Made by a program: the position numbers and the translations under genes. Shown here piece by piece: positions 44,180 through 52,693 of a stretch of 64,000 nucleotides of DNA; within the stretch, counting starts at the first letter, position 1, and each line of letters opens with the position of its first letter. Location: NCBI GenBank assembly GCA_009684525.1, contig WKKR01000002.1:248001-312000 (forward strand), given 5' to 3'. The notes beneath the pieces are model-generated. The model worked only from the letters and a program-made list of their open reading frames with translations. It searched no databases and was not told the origin of the DNA. The stretch comes from Geobacter sp. (GTDB lineage: Bacteria; Desulfobacterota; Desulfuromonadia; Geobacterales; DSM-12255).

Positions 44180-46612
44180 ATGCAGATGTATCAGGGCAAA
44201 CAGCAGAGCTCCCGGAGGGTTTCCCGGCGCCAGGGCTGGGGAGCGGCCAAAACTGCTGCGGTGTTCGTTGCCGCTGTCGTCATTATAGCCTTCATCGGGC
44301 TTTCTGGCTGGTTCTTTTTCATGTTGGCCAAGCTGCCCAAGGTTGACCGGCTGGCTGACTACAAACCTCCCATCGTTTCCCAGGTCATTGGCGACGATGG
44401 CAGTCTGGTCGGTGAATTCTATCTGGAACGTCGCACCGTCGTGCCGGTGAACAAGATCCCCCGTAAGTTGATACAGGCTTTTGTGGCCGCAGAGGATTCC
44501 AATTTCTTCCAGCACAAGGGGATCGACTATTTCGGGATTGTCAGGGCAGCCATAAAGAATCTCATCTCCATGCGCAAGAAGGAAGGCGCTTCGACCATCA
44601 CCCAGCAGGTCGCCAAATCCATGCTCCTGACGCCGGAGAAAAAATTCTCTCGCAAGATCAAGGAGGCGATCCTTGCAACTAGGATGGAGAAGAAGCTGTC
44701 CAAGGACGAGATACTCTACATCTACCTGAATCAGATCTATCTCGGGGCCGGGGCCTATGGAGTTCAACTTGCCGCCGAGACCTATTTCGGCAAGGACGTG
44801 GAAAACCTGAACCTTGCCGAGATAACCATGCTGGCGGGGCTCCCCAAGGCACCCAATGCCTATTCGCCCATCAAGCACATGGACCGTGCCAGGGAACGGC
44901 AGTCCTATGTCCTGGAGCGGATGGTCAAGGAGGGGTACATCACTCCAGCCGAGGCCGAACACGCAAAGAATACCCCCATTGTCATCAAGCCGATGAAAAA
45001 GGTCAACAGCGAGCAGTCAGCCTATTTCCTCGAACAGATCAGGATACAGCTTGAGGAGAAATACGGCGAGGACCGACTCTACAAGGAAGGGATCAAGATT
45101 TACACCACCATGAATGCCGAGATGCAGAAGGCGGCGTTTGAGGCGGTCACCCGCGGGCTCAAGGAGGTGGACAAGCGCCAGGGATTCCGCGGGGCGCTCA
45201 AATACCTCGCCGAGGGTGAGGTGGAAGGCTTCTGCAAGCAGATCGAGGAGGGGATCGACGGTCCGACGCTCAGGGCCGGTGCCACCTACCAGGGGGTGGT
45301 GACAAAGATCGATACAGTCCGCGGTGACCTGACCGTCAGGGTTGGCGACAGGACCGGGAGCCTTCCTCGCCGCAACATGGGCTGGGCTGGCAAGATGCAT
45401 CTGGCGGACAGCTATGGCAAGCCGGAAGTAAAGGGTAAAGCCCTCGCCCTCGGGGCAGTCATCGAGGTCAGTGTGGTAACGCCCGATGCGAACCGGACCG
45501 GCGCGGTCTTTGCCCTTGACCAGACTCCGGAAGCACAGGCTGCGCTGGTCGCCCTCGATCCGCGCAGCGGTGGCGTCAAGGCCCTGGTCGGCGGCTACGA
45601 TTTCAAGAAGAGTCAGTTCAACCGCGCCATGCAGGCCAAGCGAAACCCCGGCTCCGCTTTCAAGCCGATCATCTATGCTGCGGCAATCGACAAGGGGATG
45701 ACCCCCGCAACCATCTTCGAAGACTCGCCGGTCGAGTACGAAAGTGGCAAGGACAAGGCGTGGAAACCGAAGAACTATGACAACATCTATCGGGGCAACG
45801 TCACCATGCGGGAGGCCCTGACCAACTCCATCAACGTGGTGAGCGTCAAGATCCTGGAGCAGATCGGTGTCAACACTGCCATCGAGTATGCCAAAAAACT
45901 CGGGATTACCTCTCCTCTCGCTGCCAACCTGACGCTTGCTCTCGGCTCGTCGAGCCTCACCCCGCTGGAACTGACGACAGCCTACGCGGTTTTTGCGTCG
46001 GGGGGATATCGCCCCACCCCGTACTTCATCACCAAGGTGGTGGATGGCGAGGGCAAGGTGCTGGAAGAGACTCCCACGCCGCAAATTCCGGTCTTTGGCT
46101 CTGCAACGACGGCGGTAAACCTGATTATGCCGTCCGGCATGACTTCCACAACCCCACCGGTAAACCCGCTCGCCCCGGTGCCCGTCATGTCCCCGGAAAC
46201 GGCGTATATCATGACCAACCTGATGGAGAGTGTCGTCAACAGCGGAACCGGTCAGCGTGCCCGTGCCGTGGGGAGACCGGTAGCCGGCAAGACCGGGACC
46301 ACCAATGACATGAAGGATGCCTGGTTTGTCGGTTTTGTCCCGCAGTTGGTTGCAGGGGTCTGGGTTGGTTACGACCAGGAAAAGTCCCTGGGTGCAGGTG
46401 GCTCCGGTGGTCAGGCAGCCGCTCCGATCTGGACCGAGTTCATGCAGCGCTCCTTGTCGTCCATGCGAGTCGAGGATTTCAAGGCGCCGGCAAACATCAC
46501 CTTTGCCCTGATCAACCCCCGGAGTGGGAAACTGGCCCGTGAAGGGAGCGAGGGCGCGGTCATGGAGTGCTTTGTCACCGGAACCGAGCCGACAACCTAC
46601 GATGGCGACTGA
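44180..46612 (+). CDS. mrcA: Bifunctional penicillin-binding protein 1A
   Basis: 810 residues from ATG 44180 (AAGGTGG upstream; a GTG 4 codons earlier is possible). There is one N-terminal membrane helix. The GT51 glycosyltransferase motifs are AAEDSNFFQHKGID and EGASTITQQVAKSMLL, with RKIKEAILATRMEKKLSKDEILYIYLNQIYLG. The transpeptidase has GSAFKPI (SxxK), SIN (SxN) and AGKTGTT (KTG). An OB-like insert lies between them. It polymerises and cross-links peptidoglycan at the inner membrane. Confidence 0.96.
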   Translation: MQMYQGKQQSSRRVSRRQGWGAAKTAAVFVAAVVIIAFIGLSGWFFFMLAKLPKVDRLADYKPPIVSQVIGDDGSLVGEFYLERRTVVPVNKIPRKLIQAFVAAEDSNFFQHKGIDYFGIVRAAIKNLISMRKKEGASTITQQVAKSMLLTPEKKFSRKIKEAILATRMEKKLSKDEILYIYLNQIYLGAGAYGVQLAAETYFGKDVENLNLAEITMLAGLPKAPNAYSPIKHMDRARERQSYVLERMVKEGYITPAEAEHAKNTPIVIKPMKKVNSEQSAYFLEQIRIQLEEKYGEDRLYKEGIKIYTTMNAEMQKAAFEAVTRGLKEVDKRQGFRGALKYLAEGEVEGFCKQIEEGIDGPTLRAGATYQGVVTKIDTVRGDLTVRVGDRTGSLPRRNMGWAGKMHLADSYGKPEVKGKALALGAVIEVSVVTPDANRTGAVFALDQTPEAQAALVALDPRSGGVKALVGGYDFKKSQFNRAMQAKRNPGSAFKPIIYAAAIDKGMTPATIFEDSPVEYESGKDKAWKPKNYDNIYRGNVTMREALTNSINVVSVKILEQIGVNTAIEYAKKLGITSPLAANLTLALGSSSLTPLELTTAYAVFASGGYRPTPYFITKVVDGEGKVLEETPTPQIPVFGSATTAVNLIMPSGMTSTTPPVNPLAPVPVMSPETAYIMTNLMESVVNSGTGQRARAVGRPVAGKTGTTNDMKDAWFVGFVPQLVAGVWVGYDQEKSLGAGGSGGQAAAPIWTEFMQRSLSSMRVEDFKAPANITFALINPRSGKLAREGSEGAVMECFVTGTEPTTYDGD

Positions 46613-46798
46613 CCGGCGCTGCCTGCAGTCCGTTTCATGTGCGGGCGTTAAGCGGGCAGACCCTCCTCACTCCGCTATATCGGAGGATGGCGGGGGGGTG
46701 TGCAGGGTGATCTCCCATGGTAAAGCGATGTACGGAGGAGATCGGCTGGCAACCCGCATGGGGCAAGAAAAAAAAGAAAAAATTTTATTCAATCCCCC

Positions 46799-46826
46799 TT
46801 GCAATCGGAAAAAATGCGTCTATAGT
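46799..46826 (+). promoter_or_regulatory. Promoter of the HU gene
   Basis: TTGCAA, 16-bp spacer, TATAGT (46821-46826), 35 nt before the start codon. Confidence 0.65.
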
Positions 46827-46861
46827 AATGCCAACATCAATCTTTTCAAGGAGGTTGCATC

Positions 46862-47146
46862 ATGACCAAAGCAGAACTCGTCGAAGCAGTCGCAAAATCA
46901 GCTGGTTTGACCAAGGCTGCAGCAGAGAAGGCTGTAGGGGCATTCATCGGCTCCGTGAGCTCCGCGCTGAAGAAGGGTGACCGCGTTACCCTGGTCGGCT
47001 TCGGCAGCTTCGAGGTGGCAACACGTAAGGCACGTACCGGCCGTAACCCTCAGACCGGCAAAGAGATCAAGATCGCTGCTGCCAAGGTTCCCAAGTTCCG
47101 TCCGGGTAAGGCCCTCAAGGATGCTGTTGCCTCCAAGAAGAAGTAA
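46862..47146 (+). CDS. HU-family DNA-binding protein
   Basis: 94 residues. The HU/IHF signature [24 protein letters not shown] includes the DNA-intercalating RNPQTG arm. It starts [18 protein letters not shown] and ends with a Lys tail. AGGAGG precedes the ATG. It is a nucleoid protein that bends DNA. A promoter lies upstream and a strong terminator follows. Confidence 0.96.
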   Translation: MTKAELVEAVAKSAGLTKAAAEKAVGAFIGSVSSALKKGDRVTLVGFGSFEVATRKARTGRNPQTGKEIKIAAAKVPKFRPGKALKDAVASKKK

Positions 47147-47185
47147 TTTCTGCTGTAAGTGGTTTTGTTCAACAGTTAAGAATAT

Positions 47186-47211
47186 ACCCCGCATAGGCGG
47201 GGTTTTTTTTT
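47186..47211 (+). terminator. Terminator of the HU gene
   Basis: ACCCCGC-ATAG-GCGGGGT followed by eight further T residues. Strong intrinsic terminator 40 nt after the stop. Confidence 0.95.
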
Positions 47212-47247
47212 AGCCGGGTCTGTCCTGATGGCTGCGGGAGTTACACG

Positions 47248-47652
47248 ATGGGAATAGAGATTCGTGTCTATTACGAAGATACCGATGCCGGCGGAGTGGT
47301 CTATCATGCGAACTATCTCGGCTTCCTGGAACGGAGCAGGACGGAGTTCCTGCGCGGGCGGGGGGTGTCGGTGAAAGAGCTGGCCGACCAGGGGGCTATC
47401 TTCCCGGTAGTCAGGATGGAGATCGATTACCGCTCCCCGGCGGTTCTGGATGACCTGTTGCGAGTCACGACCGAACTGGTCACGCTGGGCAAGACTTCCT
47501 TCACCGTGAGGCAGAGGGTGGTACGGGGATGTGACGGGCAACTGCTGGTCGAGGCCTTGGTAACGCTGGTCTGTGCCAGTGCTGCCATGAGGGCGAAGCG
47601 CCTGCCGTCGGCACTGGTTCAGGCGCTGCAAGCTGAGCAGCAGGGATCGTGA
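47248..47652 (+). CDS. ybgC: YbgC-type acyl-CoA thioesterase
   Basis: 134 residues, hot-dog fold. YYEDTDAGGVVYHANYLGFLERSRTEFLR contains the catalytic Asp and the conserved VYHANYL segment of YbgC/4-hydroxybenzoyl-CoA thioesterase proteins. It hydrolyses short-chain acyl-CoA and is often linked with envelope functions. The next gene starts within its stop codon (GTGA overlap). Confidence 0.93.
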   Translation: MGIEIRVYYEDTDAGGVVYHANYLGFLERSRTEFLRGRGVSVKELADQGAIFPVVRMEIDYRSPAVLDDLLRVTTELVTLGKTSFTVRQRVVRGCDGQLLVEALVTLVCASAAMRAKRLPSALVQALQAEQQGS

Positions 47653-48656
47653 AGGCTCCGACCGTTTCGATTCTGATGCCGGTGCGCAACGAAGCCCGGT
47701 TCTTGGCCGCGGCCCTTGGCTCGCTCTTGCGGCAAACATTTGCTGATTGGGAGCTGGTGGTAGTGGACGACGGTTCCACGGACGCGACGCCGGAAATTCT
47801 TGCCGCGTTTGCGGCACAAGACCCCCGCATGCGAGTACTGAGTCCGGGGCAGCAGGGGCTGGTCGCGGTGCTCAACCACGGACTGGCAGCCTGCCGGGGT
47901 GCGCTGGTGGCCCGCATGGATGGGGACGACATCTCCCACCCGGAGCGGTTGGAGCGACAGGTCTCTTTCCTGAGGGTACATCGCGAAATCGGGCTGCTTG
48001 CCTGTACGGCCCGGCATTTTCCCCGTCAGCACCTGAAGGTCGGCATGCTTGCCTATGAAGAATGGCAGAACGGCCTCTGCACCCACGACCAGATCATGCG
48101 CGACCTCTTTGTCGAATCTCCCTTTGTACACCCCAGTGTCATGGTCCGCAGGAAACTGTTGGAAGAGGTTGGTGGATACATGGATCGGGGCTGGGCTGAG
48201 GACTACGACCTTTGGCTGAGACTGGCAGCTGCGGGGGTCAGGTTTGCTTCGCTGCCGGAACGGCTGTTCTTCTGGCGCGACCGGCCGGAGCGTTCGACCC
48301 GCACCATGGCAGCATATTCGGTTGAGGCGTTCAGGCGGTGCAAGGCATACTATCTCGCCCAGGGGTTTCTCCGCGACACGCGGGATGTCACCCTGGTCGG
48401 GGCCGGCATCGAAGGGAGGGCCTGGCGCAAGGTCCTGCTCGAACAGGGAATAGCGGTGAGACGGTGGGTGGATCTCGACCCTCGCAAGGTTGGCCGGTCC
48501 CTGCATGACGCGCCGGTTGTGGCGGAACATACCGTGCATGCCGGAGAAGGGCCGTATCTCGTAACCATCGGTACCAGGGGTGCGCGCACCAAAGTTCGCC
48601 AATGGGCCGCAGGACGGGGGCTTAGCGAAGGAACGGACTATGTTTGCGTTACGTGA
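47649..48656 (+). CDS. Family 2 glycosyltransferase with C-terminal Rossmann-like domain
   Basis: 335 residues starting at a GTG that overlaps the ybgC stop. Residues 1-225 are a GT2 domain: VSILMPVRNEARFLAAAL, ELVVVDDGSTDATPEILA, ALVARMDGDDISHPERLERQ (DxD) and GYMDRGWAEDYDLWLRLA. The last 95 residues start VTLVGAGIEGRAWRKVLLE, a Rossmann dinucleotide loop (GxGxxG), and contain RRWVDLDPRKVGRSL, as in PglD-like or nucleoside-diphosphate-sugar-binding domains. The fusion is unusual for a short GT2. Probably makes a cell-surface glycan; acceptor unknown. Confidence 0.87.
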   Translation: MKAPTVSILMPVRNEARFLAAALGSLLRQTFADWELVVVDDGSTDATPEILAAFAAQDPRMRVLSPGQQGLVAVLNHGLAACRGALVARMDGDDISHPERLERQVSFLRVHREIGLLACTARHFPRQHLKVGMLAYEEWQNGLCTHDQIMRDLFVESPFVHPSVMVRRKLLEEVGGYMDRGWAEDYDLWLRLAAAGVRFASLPERLFFWRDRPERSTRTMAAYSVEAFRRCKAYYLAQGFLRDTRDVTLVGAGIEGRAWRKVLLEQGIAVRRWVDLDPRKVGRSLHDAPVVAEHTVHAGEGPYLVTIGTRGARTKVRQWAAGRGLSEGTDYVCVT

Positions 48657-48775
48657 ACCGGTGCAATGTCTAGAGGTGCAAGCTAAAGCTTTTTAACAAA
48701 AATACCGATGCATATTTATATATGTCTTGCGGGTTCCACCTTCAAACCGGGCACCAGAGGCCTGAGTGGTGAGTA

Positions 48776-50764
48776 ATGACAAAACGTGCGCCGACGGTGA
48801 CGAGTTCCAGTGCAGGCGAGAAGCTTAAGGAAGAGCTGGCGCTTTCTCGGTGCAGGGAACAGCATGCTACAACCTATATCCGGGAAAAGGTTAACCAGCT
48901 CCTCGAACTCATGGGGACCCAGCCGCTTCGCCCTGAGGAGCTGGATGACGATAATCTCATCTCCATAGATCCCATCGGTATCGTCGCTAACTCCTTTGGT
49001 CAGGTTCTGGATCACCTGCGCCGGACCAACCGCGAACTACGCATCGCCCACGATGAAATCCAGGCCATCTTCGATTCGGCAGGCGCGGGCATCCTGGTTC
49101 TGGACAACGAATTGCGGGTCATGGCCTGTAACAACCGGTTCCGCGACTTTTTCTCCCTCGACGATACCTTTCTGCATGCCCGAGCCTGTAAATCTATCAT
49201 CAAATGTCCCGACTGCCCCTCTGCCGAATGTACTGCCACCCGGATCATCACGACCGGTGAACCGATCCACGAAACCGACCGGAAATTCGGCAATCGGCAT
49301 TTTTCGGTGGCCGGAGCACCTATCAATAATGAGAGCGGAGAGGTGAGCCAGGTGATCCTGGTTTTCACCGACATTACCGACCGCAAGCGTGCCGAGCTGG
49401 AGATCCAGCAGCTCGCCTATTACGATACCCTCACCGGCCTGCCCAACAGGGTGTTGCTCAAGGACCGGCTTCACCAGCTCCTTGCCCAGGCGGCACGGGA
49501 CCATCGGATGGTGGCGGTCATGTTCCTCGACCTTGACCGCTTCAAGGGGATAAACGATACCCTGGGGCATGCGGTAGGGGATGCCCTGCTCTCGGAAGTT
49601 GCCCAGCGGATCGTGGGGTGTGTGCGCAAGACCGATACGGTCTCCCGTATCGGCGGCGATGAATTCGTGGTTCTCCTCTCGTCGGTAGTTCACGAGGAGG
49701 ATGCGGTACTTGTGGCGAAAAAAATCCTGGAAGCAATGACCGCCCATTTCGTCATCCCTCCCCATGAAATCTACTGTTCGACCAGTATCGGGATCGCCTT
49801 TTACCCCATGGACGGTGAAAATTCGGAAACGCTCCTCAAGCATGCCGATACGGCCATGTACCAGTCCAAAGAGGAAGGGAGAAGCACCTATCGGTTCTTT
49901 TCCCGCGAGATGAACACCAAGTCGGTGGAACGGTTGCTCCTGGAAACCAGTCTGCGCAAGGCTTTGGAGCGGGGCGAATTTTACCTCTGCTACCATCCGT
50001 TACTGGATCTGCGCAGCGGCAATGTCATCAGCTGCGAGGCGTTGATTCGTTGGCGGCATCCCGATCTGGGGTTGATCGGGCCGGATCGCTTCATCCCGTT
50101 GGCCGAAGAGACCGGCCTGATCATCCCCATTGGCGAGTGGGTGCTGAGGGAGGCCTGCCGGCAATTCAGCCGTTGGCGTGAAGAAGGATTTATCTTACAG
50201 CGGATAGCCGTCAATATCAGCGCCTGCCAGTTCCGCCAGGAAAATCTTCTCGAAACGATCTCACGGGTGCTGAGGGAAACGGGAACCGATCCTTCATCGC
50301 TGGAGCTGGAACTGACCGAAACCACCATTATGCACAACCCGGAAAAGGCCAAGCTGGTGCTGAACGAGCTGCGCAGCTTGGGTGTTCACCTGAGTATCGA
50401 TGATTTCGGGACCGGCTACTCGTCGCTGAGCTACCTCAAGCTCTTCCCCATCGATCGGCTCAAGATAGCCCATACCTTTGTCCGAGACATCACGACGGAT
50501 TCAGATGATGCCGCCATTGCAGAGGCCATCATCGTCATGGCCCGTACCTTGAACATGCGGGTCGTTGCCGAAGGGGTGGAACGCCAGGATCAACTGGATT
50601 TTCTCAATTCCCATAACTGCGACGAGATGCAGGGGTACTACTTCTGCCGGCCGCTTCCAGCCGAGGAGTTTGGCCAGCTGCTCAAGGAACTGGCTGAAAA
50701 GGGAGGCGGAGAACTCTTTAAGATCCGTCCAGGTGAGGGCTGGGGTACGAATGAGGGGAGCTGA
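48776..50764 (+). CDS. PAS-GGDEF-EAL cyclic-di-GMP turnover protein
   Basis: 662 residues. A coiled N-terminal region is followed by a PAS domain (IFDSAGAGILVLDNELRVMACNNRFRDFF) with a Cys cluster (CKSIIKCPDCPSAEC), a possible Fe-S or metal site. Then comes a GGDEF domain with an intact active site (RIGGDEFVVLL) and an EAL domain with SCEALIRW, ELELTETTIMHNP and DDFGTGYSSL. All catalytic motifs look intact, so it may both make and degrade cyclic-di-GMP, with one activity dominating. It overlaps the YedE-like gene by 14 nt. Confidence 0.93.
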   Translation: MTKRAPTVTSSSAGEKLKEELALSRCREQHATTYIREKVNQLLELMGTQPLRPEELDDDNLISIDPIGIVANSFGQVLDHLRRTNRELRIAHDEIQAIFDSAGAGILVLDNELRVMACNNRFRDFFSLDDTFLHARACKSIIKCPDCPSAECTATRIITTGEPIHETDRKFGNRHFSVAGAPINNESGEVSQVILVFTDITDRKRAELEIQQLAYYDTLTGLPNRVLLKDRLHQLLAQAARDHRMVAVMFLDLDRFKGINDTLGHAVGDALLSEVAQRIVGCVRKTDTVSRIGGDEFVVLLSSVVHEEDAVLVAKKILEAMTAHFVIPPHEIYCSTSIGIAFYPMDGENSETLLKHADTAMYQSKEEGRSTYRFFSREMNTKSVERLLLETSLRKALERGEFYLCYHPLLDLRSGNVISCEALIRWRHPDLGLIGPDRFIPLAEETGLIIPIGEWVLREACRQFSRWREEGFILQRIAVNISACQFRQENLLETISRVLRETGTDPSSLELELTETTIMHNPEKAKLVLNELRSLGVHLSIDDFGTGYSSLSYLKLFPIDRLKIAHTFVRDITTDSDDAAIAEAIIVMARTLNMRVVAEGVERQDQLDFLNSHNCDEMQGYYFCRPLPAEEFGQLLKELAEKGGGELFKIRPGEGWGTNEGS

Positions 50765-51890
50765 GACGGCAATTGCGTTTGCGCAGCTTCTGATCGGTGG
50801 TGGCATCGGTTTTGTCATGCATCGCGCGGATTTCTGTTTTGCCGGCACTTTCCGGGACCTGTTTCTCCTCCAGCGGCGGACCATGATCCGTGCTCTGCTG
50901 CTCCTCGTTGTCGCCCTGACTGGATTGCAGGCTTTCGGTTATCTATTGGGGCTCTTTGCCTATCCGTTTCCCCTCTTTGGCCCGCCATCGCTTGCCAATC
51001 TGCTCGGCGGTATCATGTTCGGCGTTGGGATGGTTCTGGCCGGCGGCTGTGTCGTTGGCACGCTCTACCGTCTCGGGGCTGGTAGTTTTCTTGCCATGGT
51101 GACCGTTGCCGGTCTGGTCGGCGGGAGTCTCATCTATGCCGAAGTGGACCGCTGGTGGGCAAAGGCTGTCGTTGCCCTGAAACTCGACGTCGGGGCGATT
51201 ACGCTTGCCCAACTCCTACCGGTTGCGCCTTGGGTCGTGGCCGGGGGTGCCATACTGCTTCTGGCGCCACTGCTTGTCGCATGGGGTCGAAACGGGAGTA
51301 TGAGCGTGGCGCACGGCCCCGAAGGATATATCCAACCCTGGCTGGCGGCACTGCTCCTGGCGGGGCTGATATTCCTCTCGACGCTGGCCGCGGGATTACC
51401 TCCTGGTGTTACCACGACCTACACCAAGATGGGGGGCTACCTCCTGCAGGCTGTCTCTTCCCCGCATCTGGCTGCGATCCCCTTTTTCCAGAGGGAACCA
51501 CTCAATTTTACCCATGCTCTGTCAGGTCTGGCCATTGTCGGCGGGGCAGGCCCCCGTCTGGACGGCATTGCCCTTGTCCAGTTTCCCCTCATGGTAGGGA
51601 TCGTTGCGGGAGGATCGGTTTCGGCATGGCGTCTCGGTGAGTTCCGCTTCTATCTGCGGGCACCGCAGCGACAGGTCGTATCCGCTCTTGTCGGCGGCAC
51701 AGTCATGGGTTTTGCCAGCAGGATAGCACCGGGGTGCAACATATGGCATATTGCCGGTGGTCTCCCGATCCTGTCTCTGCAGAGTATTCTCTTTGTCGTG
51801 GGGCTTTTTTCGGGGGCATGGCTGGGAACCAGGCTTCTTCTCGGGCTGGTGTTGAGGCCGGACCGATCTTCTCAGGCGGGAAAGGAGTGA
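50751..51890 (+). CDS. YeeE/YedE-family sulfur transporter
   Basis: 379 residues from ATG 50751, inside the end of the GGDEF-EAL gene. Multiple membrane helices carry the YeeE/YedE Cys motifs: GGCVVGTLYRLGAGS and APGCNIWHIAGG. These proteins import thiosulfate-like or sulfur compounds, with TusA-like partners downstream. A TusA-like gene follows 3 nt later. The frame is open further upstream within the previous gene, which is an overlap artefact. Confidence 0.9.
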   Translation: MRGAETAIAFAQLLIGGGIGFVMHRADFCFAGTFRDLFLLQRRTMIRALLLLVVALTGLQAFGYLLGLFAYPFPLFGPPSLANLLGGIMFGVGMVLAGGCVVGTLYRLGAGSFLAMVTVAGLVGGSLIYAEVDRWWAKAVVALKLDVGAITLAQLLPVAPWVVAGGAILLLAPLLVAWGRNGSMSVAHGPEGYIQPWLAALLLAGLIFLSTLAAGLPPGVTTTYTKMGGYLLQAVSSPHLAAIPFFQREPLNFTHALSGLAIVGGAGPRLDGIALVQFPLMVGIVAGGSVSAWRLGEFRFYLRAPQRQVVSALVGGTVMGFASRIAPGCNIWHIAGGLPILSLQSILFVVGLFSGAWLGTRLLLGLVLRPDRSSQAGKE

Positions 51891-51893
51891 GCG

Positions 51894-52148
51894 ATGGACG
51901 AAGAGAAGACTGACCTCCGCATGTTTGACATCCGCGGACAGATCTGTCCTTCAACGCTGCTGGTGGCGTTACGCGAGATCAACCGCCATAGGGCTGCGCT
52001 ACGGGATGGCTCGATGGCGCTGCTCTTCATCACCGACAATCGGGATTCCACCGTCACCATACCCGAGGCAGCCGAGAACATGGGGTATCGGGCAGAGGTG
52101 CGCAAGGTGGGACATCACTACGAGGTCGAGATAGGCAATCATCCCTGA
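51894..52148 (+). CDS. TusA-like sulfur carrier protein
   Basis: 84 residues with the TusA/SirA fold: FDIRGQICPSTLLVALREI contains the conserved CPxxxL persulfide Cys. It accepts sulfur from the YedE-like transporter in this gene pair. AAAGGAG precedes the ATG, overlapping the upstream stop region. Confidence 0.93.
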   Translation: MDEEKTDLRMFDIRGQICPSTLLVALREINRHRAALRDGSMALLFITDNRDSTVTIPEAAENMGYRAEVRKVGHHYEVEIGNHP

Positions 52149-52185
52149 GGACGGGGGGAGAATGCAGCTGCGCGGCGACGCTTGA

Positions 52186-52692
52186 CTATGACGGCTCGTG
52201 GGGCTGTGCTTTCAGGCGCCGTTCTTCGCGCAGCATATCCAGTGCAAGGAAGAAGACGCCGACGCAGATGGCTGAGTCGGCAATATTGAAGGCGGGCCAG
52301 TGATAGTTGCCCCAGTAGACGTCGAGGAAATCGATAACCTCGCCGAGGCGGATGCGGTCGATAAGGTTTCCCACGGCGCCGGCAAGGATCATGGAGAGGG
52401 AGAGCATGGCAAGTTTTTGATCTTTGCGCAGCTTGCTGTAGGCGATAATGATGACGATCACGGCCACTATGGAGATGAAGATGAAGAAAGGGAGCCGGAA
52501 ACTGGTGTTGGCCAGAAAGCCGAATGCAGCCCCCTTGTTCCGGATATAGGTAATACTGAAGCAGTTCGGAATCACTGGGATCGATTGGTGGAGATCCATG
52601 GCCCGGTCGATGAAGACCTTGCTCAACTGGTCGATGGCCAGGATGAGGGTGGTGCAGACCAGCAGTATGAGGTAGTTGGGTTTGCCGGACAC
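52186..52692 (-). CDS. lspA: Lipoprotein signal peptidase II
   Basis: 168 residues starting at GTG, one base after the ileS stop. Four membrane helices and the aspartyl-protease motifs NLIDRIRLGEVIDFLDV and FNIADSAICVG hold the two catalytic Asp. It cleaves signal peptides of lipoproteins. The ileS-lspA order is conserved in many bacteria. Confidence 0.96.
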   Translation of the reverse strand: MSGKPNYLILLVCTTLILAIDQLSKVFIDRAMDLHQSIPVIPNCFSITYIRNKGAAFGFLANTSFRLPFFIFISIVAVIVIIIAYSKLRKDQKLAMLSLSMILAGAVGNLIDRIRLGEVIDFLDVYWGNYHWPAFNIADSAICVGVFFLALDMLREERRLKAQPHEPS

Positions 52693-52693
52693 G

